Shown here piece after piece: positions 51,169-59,613 of a stretch of 64,000 nucleotides of DNA (within the stretch, counting starts at the first letter, position 1; every line of letters starts with the position of its first letter). Where the stretch lies: NCBI GenBank assembly GCA_964585925.1, contig CAZPFS010000002.1, positions 35,525-99,524 of the forward strand, in the 5' to 3' direction. The notes beneath the pieces are model-generated. The model did no database searches. It was not told the origin of the DNA and was given only the letters and a program-made list of their open reading frames with translations. The stretch is from JAAZLS01 sp964585925. Its GTDB lineage: Bacteria; Bacillota; Dethiobacteria; DTU022. The position numbers and the translations under genes were made by a program.

Positions 51169-52167
51169 TTGAATAGAAAAAAAATTTTGACCATATCCTT
51201 ATTGCTGCTGGCTTTAATGTTGTTTGCGCTCCCCGGGTGCACCCCCGGGAACGAATCACCGGGCGAGGCGGAAGAAAATTTTAACATCGGGATCGTCCAG
51301 ATTGTTCGACACGAAGCCCTTGATCAGGCCAAGGAAGGATTTGTGCAAGCCCTGGAAGACGAGGGATTTTCGGAGGGGGTCAATTTAACAATAAGTTACA
51401 AATGCGCCGAGGGAGAACAGGCCACCGCACGTTCCATTGCCGATGGCTTTGTGGCCGATGAAGTAGATTTGATTTTGGCCATTGCCACGCCGGCCGCCCA
51501 GGCCGCGGCACAGGCCACCCAGGAAATACCCATACTGATCACCGCGGTGACCAACCCCCTGGATGTAGGAGTAGACGACATTCAAAAACCGGGGGGAAAT
51601 GTTTCGGGAACCACCGATTTGAACCCGGTGGGCGATCAATTGGCGCTGATCAAGGAGATCAACCCCGAGGCAAAGACTGTGGGAATTATCTACAACCCGG
51701 GTGAAACCAATTCCGTGTTCCAGGTAAAACTGGCCCGGGAAATAGCTCCGGAATTGGGGTTGACCCTCGTGGAAAAAGCCGCCCCCACCGGAAACGACGT
51801 GCTGGCTGCGGCGGAGGCCCTGGTTGATGTGGATGCAATCTACATTCCCACCGACAACACAGTGGTGGCGGCAATCGAGTCGGTGCTGAGGGTCGCCGAA
51901 TCTGAAAAGATTATGGTGATCGCCGGTGAAGATAATTCTGTAAAAGCGGGGGCGCTGGCCACTATCGCCGGCATAGATTATTATCAGTTGGGTTACCAAA
52001 CCGGTAAGATGGCGGCCAGAATACTGCGTGGAGAGGCCGAACCGTCTACCATGCCGATCGAGGGCCAGGATTCCTATGTAGACATGGTAAATCTTACTGC
52101 CGCTGAAAGGATGGGAATTGAGCTGCCCCAATCGTTGCTTGACCGGGCGGAACTCTATACTGAATAA
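51169..52167 (+). CDS. ABC transporter substrate-binding lipoprotein (TrpX/DUF534 family)
   Basis: Binding protein of a TrpXYZ-like importer. Lipoprotein signal with lipobox LPGC (Cys24); then the DUF534 fold with FNIGIVQIVRHEALDQAKEG, ILAIATPAAQAAAQAT, PILITAVTNPLDVG and AGEDNSVKAGALATI. 332 residues. Start TTG 51169 with GTGGAGGG upstream. Ligands of relatives are aromatic amino acids or other small molecules; the specificity here is unknown. Confidence 0.92.
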   Translation: MNRKKILTISLLLLALMLFALPGCTPGNESPGEAEENFNIGIVQIVRHEALDQAKEGFVQALEDEGFSEGVNLTISYKCAEGEQATARSIADGFVADEVDLILAIATPAAQAAAQATQEIPILITAVTNPLDVGVDDIQKPGGNVSGTTDLNPVGDQLALIKEINPEAKTVGIIYNPGETNSVFQVKLAREIAPELGLTLVEKAAPTGNDVLAAAEALVDVDAIYIPTDNTVVAAIESVLRVAESEKIMVIAGEDNSVKAGALATIAGIDYYQLGYQTGKMAARILRGEAEPSTMPIEGQDSYVDMVNLTAAERMGIELPQSLLDRAELYTE

Positions 52168-52251
52168 GCAGAACAGTGGTTTGCACAGGCAGCCGGGGTA
52201 TTAATTACCGGCCGGTTGCCTGTGCAGTTGACAATTTTCGGGGGTGAGCCG

Positions 52252-53151
52252 ATGTCTGCAGTGGTAGTACATGGAGCAGTATTGCTGGGGTTATTGTACG
52301 CAGTCATGGTGCTCGGTGTATTTTTGACCTTTCGGGTGCTTAATTATGCTGATTTGACAGTTGACGGCAGTCTTCCTCTGGGGGCGGCGATCACTGCAGC
52401 CTTGATTGCCTCCGGAACCAACCCCATTCTGGCCACCCTGATGGCGCCATTATTGGGGGCGGCGGCAGGATTGATTACCGGTATTCTTCATACCAAGTTT
52501 TCCATAACTCCTTTGCTTTCAGGAATTCTTACTTCGATCGGCCTTTATTCCATCAACTTGCGGATCATGAACAGCCCGAACATTTCCCTTCTTCGGGAAA
52601 CAACCATTTATGATTGCCTGACCTTCGGAAACATGACGCTGCGAAGTGCCGTATATTTGACAGCCGGGGCCATAATTATCTTACTGGTAGCGGCCCTTTA
52701 TTGTTTCCTGCATACCGAATCCGGATTGGCGGTGAGGGCTACCGGCGACAACGAGCTGATGATGCGCAGCCAGGGAGTAAACACCGATAATATGAAAATC
52801 CTGGGACTGGCGCTTTCCAATGCGCTGGTGGCTCTGTCGGGGGCGATGATTGCTCAATACCAAGGTTTTGCCGATGTAAATATGGGCATCGGGACAATCA
52901 TTGTCGGCCTGGCCTCGGTTATTATCGGTGAGGTTTTATTCGGCATCAAATCCATCATAGGGAGAATAGCCGCGGTAATTTTCGGATCGGTGGTCTACCG
53001 CTTGACCATCGCGCTGGTGTTGAGACTGGGATTCATAGAACATACCGACCTGCGTCTGTTTACAGCTTTATTGGTTACCCTGGCTTTGATTGCCCCCGAA
53101 TTGAGAAATAAATTGAAATTAAATTCGGGAAGTAAAAAGGCGGTTCTGTAG
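52252..53151 (+). CDS. ABC transporter permease (TrpY-like, BPD_transp_2 family)
   Basis: A 299-residue membrane permease with eight or so helices. Conserved features: LNYADLTVDGSLPLGAAI, LSGILTSIGLYSINLRIM, ALSGAMIAQYQGFADVNMGIG and IIGEVLFG. ATG 52252 follows GGGGGTGAG; an earlier in-frame GTG lacks a ribosome site. It forms one operon with the binding protein and ATPase. Confidence 0.92.
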   Translation: MSAVVVHGAVLLGLLYAVMVLGVFLTFRVLNYADLTVDGSLPLGAAITAALIASGTNPILATLMAPLLGAAAGLITGILHTKFSITPLLSGILTSIGLYSINLRIMNSPNISLLRETTIYDCLTFGNMTLRSAVYLTAGAIIILLVAALYCFLHTESGLAVRATGDNELMMRSQGVNTDNMKILGLALSNALVALSGAMIAQYQGFADVNMGIGTIIVGLASVIIGEVLFGIKSIIGRIAAVIFGSVVYRLTIALVLRLGFIEHTDLRLFTALLVTLALIAPELRNKLKLNSGSKKAVL

Positions 53152-53188
53152 CTCAAACCAAATATTAATGTTGCGAGGTTCTCGAGTA

Positions 53189-53992
53189 ATGTTGGATGTA
53201 AAATGTTTAACCAAGGTTTTTTACCGGGGAAGTATAAATGAAAAGATGGCTTTGGATGACGTCACCCTGCGCCTGGAGGAAGGCCAATTTGTCACCATTA
53301 TCGGAGGAAACGGGGCCGGCAAATCCACGTTGCTGAAATGTATTGCCGGCACTTATCCGGTAGAAGAGGGGCAAATCCACCTGAACGGCGCGGAGGTCAC
53401 CCGTCTGCCCGATTATCAGCGGGCCGCCAACATCTGCCACGTATTTCAGGATCCAATGATGGGGACGGCCTCCTCGTTGACCGTGGAAGAAAATTTGGCG
53501 CTGGCCCTGCGCAGGGGCGAAAGGAGGCGGCTGCGGTGGGCAATTACCGACCGGGATCGCACTATGTTCAGGGAAAGGCTGCTGGATCTGCAACTGGGGC
53601 TGGAGGGAAGGTTGTCTTCCCCCGTCAAGTTGCTTTCGGGAGGCCAAAGACAGGCCCTGGCGCTGTTGATGACCACCTTAAAAAAACCCAAACTGGCCTT
53701 GCTGGATGAACATACCGCTTCGCTTGATCCGAAAACCGCCAATACGGTCCTGGAGCTGACGCGGCAATTGATTGAAAACCAATTGATTACCACCCTGATG
53801 GTTACCCATAACATGGAACAGGCCCTGAGAATGGGTCACCGGACCATAATGATGCACGAGGGGAAAATCATTCTGGATGTTTCCGGTCCCGAAAGAAGCG
53901 GCCTCACTGTTTCTCATCTGGTAGATATGTTTTATGAAGCCAGCGGTGAAGTTCTTCAGCAGGATCGACTTTTACTGGCCAAAAGCCATTGA
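53189..53992 (+). CDS. ABC transporter ATP-binding protein (TrpZ-like)
   Basis: 267-residue ATPase: GGNGAGKSTLLK (Walker A), LLSGGQRQALALLMTT (signature), LALLDEHTASLDP (Walker B; His after the catalytic Glu is typical of this subfamily), MVTHNMEQAL (switch His). ATG 53189 is chosen with GCGAGG about 12 bases upstream; ATG 53168 would add seven residues. Completes the importer operon. Confidence 0.92.
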   Translation: MLDVKCLTKVFYRGSINEKMALDDVTLRLEEGQFVTIIGGNGAGKSTLLKCIAGTYPVEEGQIHLNGAEVTRLPDYQRAANICHVFQDPMMGTASSLTVEENLALALRRGERRRLRWAITDRDRTMFRERLLDLQLGLEGRLSSPVKLLSGGQRQALALLMTTLKKPKLALLDEHTASLDPKTANTVLELTRQLIENQLITTLMVTHNMEQALRMGHRTIMMHEGKIILDVSGPERSGLTVSHLVDMFYEASGEVLQQDRLLLAKSH

Positions 53993-53999
53993 ATCCCGA

Positions 54000-55145
54000 T
54001 TAACGTTCAATCAGCTGTTGATATAAATCAAGCATCTGCTCGGCAAAATACCCCGAGGAGTAAAGGGCGGCGTTTTGGTATGCCTGCATGCTCAAACTGC
54101 GGTACAGTTCTTCATTTTTCAGCAAACAGACGATTGCTTCCGCAAAAGAACCTATGGTGGGACTGGTCAAAATTCCGTCCTCCATGTTTCTGATCATTTC
54201 CGCAGCCCCGAAAGCTCTCAAGGCTACCACCGGTAACCCCTGGGTCTTGGCCTCCCCGATAACCAACCCTTGAGTTTCGGTAAGAGAGGGGAAAACAAAC
54301 AGATCTGCTCCGGCATAGCAATGAACCACCTTATACCTGGGCAAAATACCGGTAAAGGTAACCTTGCCGGACAGGCCCAGTTCGGTGACCAATAGGCGAA
54401 GTTGATTTTCAAGGGGCCCGCTGCCGACCATTACCAGATGGAGGTTGGAAATAGAGCGGGAAGCCTGAGCCACGGCATTTATTAAAAATGATACGTTTTT
54501 TTCTTTTCCCAGACGCCCCACAAACAATAAAACCTTTTCTCCGGGTCCTATTCCGTAAGTATTTTTCAGCCAGGAAGGGTCCGCATGGCTAAATTCATTA
54601 AGGTCTATTCCGGTCGGTATGGTCTTAATATCCACTTTGACTCCAATGTTGCGGAGGTATTTTTCTACGAATTGGGAAGGGCTGATCACCAGTCGGCAGT
54701 ATTTGTTACAGAAATCGCGGCTGACGTTTCTTACCAGACGGCCGGTGGTGTTCTCAGCCCAGGGCAGGTAATGGACATATTGGTCATAAAGGGTGTGAAA
54801 GGTAAACACCAGGGGGATTCTGTAGCGCCGGGCAGCGCGGGCGCCAAGCCTGCCCAGTAAAAAAGGGGAATGGGCATGTATGATGTCCAGGCCGATCCGG
54901 CGAATGGTGGAGCCCAGGTTCAGGGAAATAGGTATAGGCAATGCAAAATCAGGCATGGTGGGTGCGGGGATCGAGACAAACCGGAATACCCTTTCCTCCC
55001 GGGGGCAGTGCAGGAGGGGGTAGTCGGGACCGAATATAAACACCTCATGCCCGCGGGCGGTAAATTCTCTTGAAAAAAGTTCAAGCGATCGCACTACACC
55101 ACTGGTATAAGGGCGAAAACTGTCCGTAAAAAAACCTATTCTCAA
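54000..55145 (-). CDS. Glycosyltransferase family 1/4 (diacylglycerol glucosyltransferase-like)
   Basis: A GT-B fold enzyme of 381 residues. The N-terminal RIGFFTDSFRPYTSGVVRSL and HAHSPFLLGRLGARAARRYR, and the C-terminal LFVGRLGKEKNVSFLI, MVGSGP and FPSLTETQGLVIGEA with the EX7E motif place it with GT4 enzymes that glucosylate diacylglycerol. It starts with TTG 55145 behind GGGAGTGA. It has no operon partner immediately upstream; capA-like gene lies 43 bases away on the same strand. Confidence 0.88.
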   Translation of the reverse strand: MRIGFFTDSFRPYTSGVVRSLELFSREFTARGHEVFIFGPDYPLLHCPREERVFRFVSIPAPTMPDFALPIPISLNLGSTIRRIGLDIIHAHSPFLLGRLGARAARRYRIPLVFTFHTLYDQYVHYLPWAENTTGRLVRNVSRDFCNKYCRLVISPSQFVEKYLRNIGVKVDIKTIPTGIDLNEFSHADPSWLKNTYGIGPGEKVLLFVGRLGKEKNVSFLINAVAQASRSISNLHLVMVGSGPLENQLRLLVTELGLSGKVTFTGILPRYKVVHCYAGADLFVFPSLTETQGLVIGEAKTQGLPVVALRAFGAAEMIRNMEDGILTSPTIGSFAEAIVCLLKNEELYRSLSMQAYQNAALYSSGYFAEQMLDLYQQLIER

Positions 55146-55188
55146 TTAAGTTCACTCCCGGGTTGCGCCATAATGATCAAGTCCGCGC

Positions 55189-56439
55189 TCATTCCAGCCC
55201 CAATACCGGAACCGATGAAAACCCATATTTTTCCACGATTTCATCCCGCAGACCATCAAAGCCCGCCTGCAAGGACTGCAGATCATCTGTTTTCAGGTGA
55301 TAATATTCCGGTTGATCGGAGGACAGCACTTCCGAAAGGGGCAGAACAGCATGGCGCCAGTCGCGGTTAACCCAGGTGATCTCGTAATCGGCCTTGGTGA
55401 TTCGGGTAAGTCCGGTCTGCATGTCTTTGGATATCTCTGTTTTCAACGACAGACCGTACTGCACCCTGGGGGTGGGAATATACGGTTCCCAATGGAACTG
55501 GTTGGAGATAAAATTGCCCAATGAATAGGCAATCAGGGTTTGCCTTGGCGGGCCGCTCTCCTGTTCCAAAGTGATCCATTCCAGAGGCTGCATAACGTGG
55601 GGATGGCCGCCGACAATCAGATCGGCTCCGGCAACGGCCAATTGCCGGGCCAGATCCCGGTGAAAGTCGGTGGGGTTAAACCAGTATTCGTTCCCCCAAT
55701 GCATATAGAGGACCACCAAATCGGCACCATATTCCCGGGCGGTGGCGATATCACGGATAATGGGATCAATGTCGCTAAAATTGGGTATATAATTTATGGC
55801 ATATTCATAACCTGCCGGAACCGGTATACCGTTGGTGCTTTCGGTATAGGCGGCAAAATATATTTTGATGCCGTTAATCTCCACAATCAACGGCTTCCGG
55901 TCCTCGGGGCGAAGATAAGTGCCAAAACAGTTCAGGCCGGCCTCATGGATACTGTTTACAGTTCGAAGCAGTCCATTGATTCCCATATCCAGACTGTGGT
56001 TGTTGGCGGTACAAAACAGATCAAATCCCGCCTGTTTCAGATCGGTCACCAGTTCATCGGGAGAGTTGAAACAGGGATAGCCGCTGAAGCCCCGTTCCGG
56101 TCCGGCCAAAACTGTCTCCAAATCAGCGACGGTCAGATCGGCTGATTTTAGGTATGGGGCAATAAAACTGAAACTTGGCCCGAAGTCATAGCTGCCGCCG
56201 GCAAAGGCCTGTTCCACCTGGGTTAAATGGGCCATTATATCCCCGGCGGTGATCAAGGTAGCGGTGCGAATATCCGGAGTAGGTTCCAAATTGTCATCGG
56301 GAATATCCGGTTTTGGTTGGGGATCCTGCGGGGGGGTGGAGTTAAAAATTGGAAACCAGGGAGGGTGAAACAAATATCCGGCCGATACCGCCAACAGCAA
56401 TAAAACAATTACTGCGAGTACTAGATGCTTTGTTTTCAT
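55189..56439 (-). CDS. CapA family protein (poly-gamma-glutamate capsule type)
   Basis: A 416-residue extracytoplasmic metallophosphatase-like protein: N-terminal signal anchor (HLVLAVIVLLLLAVSAGYLF), a Pro-rich linker, then the PGA_cap domain with ITAGDIMAHL, SADLTVADLETVLAG, FCTANNHSLDMGINGL, YMHWGNEYWF and VGGHPHVMQPLE. Members act in capsule poly-gamma-glutamate or in less defined envelope roles. No capB/capC is nearby. Confidence 0.9.
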   Translation of the reverse strand: MKTKHLVLAVIVLLLLAVSAGYLFHPPWFPIFNSTPPQDPQPKPDIPDDNLEPTPDIRTATLITAGDIMAHLTQVEQAFAGGSYDFGPSFSFIAPYLKSADLTVADLETVLAGPERGFSGYPCFNSPDELVTDLKQAGFDLFCTANNHSLDMGINGLLRTVNSIHEAGLNCFGTYLRPEDRKPLIVEINGIKIYFAAYTESTNGIPVPAGYEYAINYIPNFSDIDPIIRDIATAREYGADLVVLYMHWGNEYWFNPTDFHRDLARQLAVAGADLIVGGHPHVMQPLEWITLEQESGPPRQTLIAYSLGNFISNQFHWEPYIPTPRVQYGLSLKTEISKDMQTGLTRITKADYEITWVNRDWRHAVLPLSEVLSSDQPEYYHLKTDDLQSLQAGFDGLRDEIVEKYGFSSVPVLGLE

Positions 56440-56591
56440 CTGCGAATCCGCCTTCCCGGTATGAGGTAAACGACAATTGAATTATAACACTCTGCTATCC
56501 CAAATGCCATAAGCCGGTTGATTGTTCTAAGGACTGCAATTTTAACATAACATAAATATGAGAACACTATAAATACCTGGGGGAGGATAAG

Positions 56592-56849
56592 ATGGATCAG
56601 CTTACAGTTTATGGCATAGCGTTGGTGCCGGTCCTGGTGGGATTAAATGAGCTATTGAAACGCTCCGGGTTGCCTTCCCGTTTTATACCGCTGAGCTCGA
56701 TGGTGATGAGTTATATTTTTTCCTTTTTTTACCTGGCCAACGGTGATTACAAGCAAGCGCTGATACTGGGAACGGTTTTGGGTTTATCCTCAATAGGCCT
56801 TTTTTCGGGAACCAAGAATACCTTTGCCGCCAGAAGCAAAAGAATATAG
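56592..56849 (+). CDS. Holin-like small membrane protein
   Basis: An 85-residue protein with two to three short hydrophobic segments and the pattern LPSRFIPLSSMVMSYIFSFF...ALILGTVLGLSSIGLFSGTKNT, which resembles phage holins of Gram-positive bacteria (GLYSGTKN end). GGGGGAGGA precedes ATG. No lysin or phage gene adjoins it, so it may be a domesticated holin acting in secretion or cell lysis. Function is inferred from sequence style only. Confidence 0.65.
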   Translation: MDQLTVYGIALVPVLVGLNELLKRSGLPSRFIPLSSMVMSYIFSFFYLANGDYKQALILGTVLGLSSIGLFSGTKNTFAARSKRI

Positions 56850-56915
56850 CCGCTTGTTTACATAAGATATATTATCGGAAGTTAATTTTCGCATTTTAAT
56901 CCCCTTTTTTTAATT

Positions 56916-57542
56916 TTACCGGGCTTGATCACGGTCTACATAGATGGTTTTTTGCGTACTGATAGGGGCTTCCTCCTTCTTTTTCTCTGGAAACAGCCGG
57001 AAGGCCCAACTCTTAATAATTGCGGCACAGAGATAAAAACCGGCTGCCCCGCCCAGGGTGTTCAGTAAAATATCATCCACATCAAAGGTTCGCTGGAAAA
57101 CCAGACCTAAATATGAAAAGACGAGTTGGTAGGTCTCAATAAAAACAGACGTTAAAAGAACAATCAGTGCCGCCTTTTTAAGGCTTTTCTGACCAAACAA
57201 CACCCGCAGATAAACCCCCAGCGGCAATAGCATGATCAGATTGTAAAAACTCAATTTAAGGCAACTCCAGAGAAACCAACCCTGTCCGTGAAGACGGTAG
57301 TTAATAGAATCTAAAATGAAGTGAAAAGGAAGCGGCTGTACGATCACCTGCCCGGCAATTCCCGGCCTCGGTGGAATCTGCAATCCACCGGTCGTGTATT
57401 GAGCCACAAATAAAAGGTAGACCAGAAAACTGTAAAAAATGATCCTGTAGGGAAGATCGGCGGTCTTGTGCCTCAAATAATCAATTATTACATATAAAAA
57501 CAGCAACGATATACCAACTGGCCTTAGATCAATACAGTTCAT
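56916..57542 (-). CDS. VanZ-family membrane protein
   Basis: A 208-residue protein with four to five membrane helices and the VanZ core: LSFYNLIMLLPLGVYLRVL, SVFIETYQLVFSYLGLVFQR and FDVDDILLNTLGGAAGFYLC. VanZ proteins modify resistance to lipoglycopeptides or act in surface functions. Its ATG overlaps the stop of an upstream remnant ORF (ATGA), implying it was the second gene of an operon. Confidence 0.88.
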   Translation of the reverse strand: MNCIDLRPVGISLLFLYVIIDYLRHKTADLPYRIIFYSFLVYLLFVAQYTTGGLQIPPRPGIAGQVIVQPLPFHFILDSINYRLHGQGWFLWSCLKLSFYNLIMLLPLGVYLRVLFGQKSLKKAALIVLLTSVFIETYQLVFSYLGLVFQRTFDVDDILLNTLGGAAGFYLCAAIIKSWAFRLFPEKKKEEAPISTQKTIYVDRDQAR

Positions 57543-57736
57543 TTGTTTGGCTCCCGGGAGCGCAGATAAGGCTCCAGCACCGCCCGGCCTACCGGGAGGG
57601 CATCGGCGGAAGTCATGACTCCCCCTTCGACCACCACCACGATGCCCGGCGATTCAGCCGGGTCGGAGGTGACATACCAGCAGGCATCACCATCACCAAA
57701 AATACCGGCAACAATAACAGGTTCAGTCCGGGGATT
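57539..57736 (-). pseudogene. C-terminal remnant resembling a penicillin-binding protein or related secreted enzyme
   Basis: Reading leftward, an open stretch of 65 codons with no plausible start codon and a stop overlapping the vanZ ATG. The sequence CWYVTSDPAESPGIVVVVEG followed by DALPVGRAVLEPYLRS has the look of the C-terminal end of a transpeptidase (a W-V-T block, a run of valines ending in EGG, then a short helix). An in-frame TAA bars it upstream at 57739-57737. It could instead be a chance ORF, but the coupling to vanZ and the protein-like composition make a truncated gene more likely. Confidence 0.35.
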
Positions 57737-57827
57737 TTACCCGGTAATTTTCCTATTCTCAACAAGTGCCTCCCGCTAAAATGCTCAAATATTGCCACAG
57801 ATGCAAATCTGGAAATTAGGTGTCAAA

Positions 57828-58220
57828 TTAGGCGTCCGTTCTTCTTGTGCTTTGTGCGGGACCTTTTTTCTTGCCTTTGCCAGTCCCCTTCTTCCCGTTT
57901 GCGGCCGGTTCCATGACCCCGCCTTCTTCAACCTGCAGATCATTATAAAACAGGTTGTGGTAATACAGCCTCCCCGATGAGCGGATTAATAGGTTGTCCA
58001 CCCTAATATTTCCGCTAGCATTCCCATATATTTCCAGCGTGGCGGCGGTGACATTCCCCTTCAAACAGCCGGTGCTGGAAATTAAAACCTGCCGGCCGTT
58101 GATTATGTCACCGTTAAAATTTCCCTCGATTTCAACCAGATCCGCGGTTGCGGATATGCGGTCCGATTTAACCCCTAGAAGCCGCCCAATTGCTTTAAAT
58201 ATGTTTACAATAATAATCAC
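57828..58220 (-). CDS. Bactofilin-family polymer-forming protein
   Basis: A 130-residue cytoskeletal protein. The N-terminus is hydrophobic/amphipathic, then comes the bactofilin beta-helix with repeated strand motifs (VEIEGNFNGDIINGRQVLIS, GCLKGNVTAATLEIYGNASG, NIRVDNLLIRSSGRLY), and a Lys-rich tail (GKKGTGKGKKKG). GTG 58220 is the start. Bactofilins polymerise without nucleotide at membranes. It stands alone after the vanZ region. Confidence 0.85.
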   Translation of the reverse strand: MIIIVNIFKAIGRLLGVKSDRISATADLVEIEGNFNGDIINGRQVLISSTGCLKGNVTAATLEIYGNASGNIRVDNLLIRSSGRLYYHNLFYNDLQVEEGGVMEPAANGKKGTGKGKKKGPAQSTRRTDA

Positions 58221-58303
58221 CCAAAATTATTATACTGCCCGTCTTAAATCTATGCAACTTTAACATATATTTACATTTAAGTACTATTTCCACAAATATA
58301 ACC

Positions 58304-59491
58304 TTACAGTTCCAGCATCTTTCCTTTATTAACTGAAAAGATCACCGGTGATTGTTCAATTATTGCCTCACTGACATTTTTGCCCTTCAACGCCACCAGA
58401 TTAGCGGGGGAACCGGGTTTTATTTCAGTACTTATGCCGCACATATATGCCGGGTTTATGGTTATCATATCGAATATTTTTTCGAGCATGGAGCTGCTGC
58501 CCATGCGGCAGGCATAGGCGGTGATCAATGCTACCTGTAGCAGATTGGCATTTCCCAAGGGGACAAATACATCTTGAATATTGTCGGAAGCAACAGCAAC
58601 CTTCAGGCCCCTATCCACAAGTTTTTTCACCGGCGCAATTCCCCGCCTTGATTTACAACAGTCACCCAGGCCCTGGAGGTATAAATTAGAGGTGGGCAGC
58701 GATATTATATTTAGTTGCGCCCTGGCGATTTTATCCAATACCTCACTTAGTTTGTTTGGTTCCAGCGCATCGAGAGAGCAACAATGGCCTACGTTTACCC
58801 GGCCGGTCATCCCCCGGCACAGGGTCTCTTCTGATATCGTCACTATGGTCAGGTCTTCGGGATCATCGGATTCATCTACGTGAAAATCGGGGACCATTCC
58901 ATATTTTTCAGCCAGATCAAATATTTTTCTCACATGCAGCTCCGGGTCAATGTCCCTGGCAGGAATCCCCCCTACCGCGTCCATACCCATCATACATGCT
59001 TCCTCCATCATTCCCATAATCTCGGGATATCTGTTGATCCCTTCCTGGGGAAAAGCCACCAGCTGAATGTTGATTTTATCCCTGTATTCCTCCTTGATTT
59101 CAAGGAGCGCCTCACAGCCCAAAAGACCGATTGCCGGATCGATATCGATGTGAGTGCGGGCCAAAATGGTGCCGTGGGCTATGGCCCTGTCTAGAATAAT
59201 CCTGGCGCGTGATTTGATCTCTTCTTTGGTTGTTTCCCTCTTTATTTTCCTGAAGATGGCTATGGATTCACCCAGTGATTGCCCTGAATAGTCTGCGCCC
59301 GCCAGAACCTTGTCCAGATGCAGGTGGCAATTCACAAATCCCGGGGCAATTATAAAATATTTCAGATCTCTTACCCGGCAGCCTTGTTTAGGGGAAATGT
59401 TCCTCGATATTTCCCTAATAAATTCACCTTCAATAAGAATATCGCCGCGATTTCCATTCTTAAAAGTACAATTTTTCAGCAGCAGATTCAC
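58304..59491 (-). CDS. Cytosine deaminase-like amidohydrolase
   Basis: A 395-residue metal-dependent amidohydrolase like CodA: FVNCHLHLDKVLAG (HxH metal motif), RTHIDIDP, LVAFPQEGI, DFHVDESDDPEDL, VGHCCSLDAL and ASDNIQDVFVPLGNAN. Likely substrates are cytosine, isoguanine or other nucleobases. The GTG start has AAAGGGG upstream. It is the last gene of the minus-strand nucleobase operon behind adenine deaminase. Confidence 0.88.
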   Translation of the reverse strand: MNLLLKNCTFKNGNRGDILIEGEFIREISRNISPKQGCRVRDLKYFIIAPGFVNCHLHLDKVLAGADYSGQSLGESIAIFRKIKRETTKEEIKSRARIILDRAIAHGTILARTHIDIDPAIGLLGCEALLEIKEEYRDKINIQLVAFPQEGINRYPEIMGMMEEACMMGMDAVGGIPARDIDPELHVRKIFDLAEKYGMVPDFHVDESDDPEDLTIVTISEETLCRGMTGRVNVGHCCSLDALEPNKLSEVLDKIARAQLNIISLPTSNLYLQGLGDCCKSRRGIAPVKKLVDRGLKVAVASDNIQDVFVPLGNANLLQVALITAYACRMGSSSMLEKIFDMITINPAYMCGISTEIKPGSPANLVALKGKNVSEAIIEQSPVIFSVNKGKMLEL

Positions 59492-59613
59492 TTCGTATTC
59501 ACCCCTTTCCGGAAACAGTTAAAATAAAGTCGCCAGGTTGGTTGTGAAAAGTAGAAATAGCACCTTCAAAATCAATCCTGGCGACCGCCGTGCATACGGT
59601 CAATTTGATAAGT

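Noticed and set aside
54585..56145. Plus-strand ORFs opposite the glycosyltransferase and capA-like genes
   Set aside because: They have no recognisable motifs, and the minus-strand frames carry complete conserved domains.
28151..56849. Prophage or lysis cassette from the amidase and the holin-like gene
   Set aside because: They are about 28 kb apart, on separate transcripts, with no phage structural, integrase or packaging genes.
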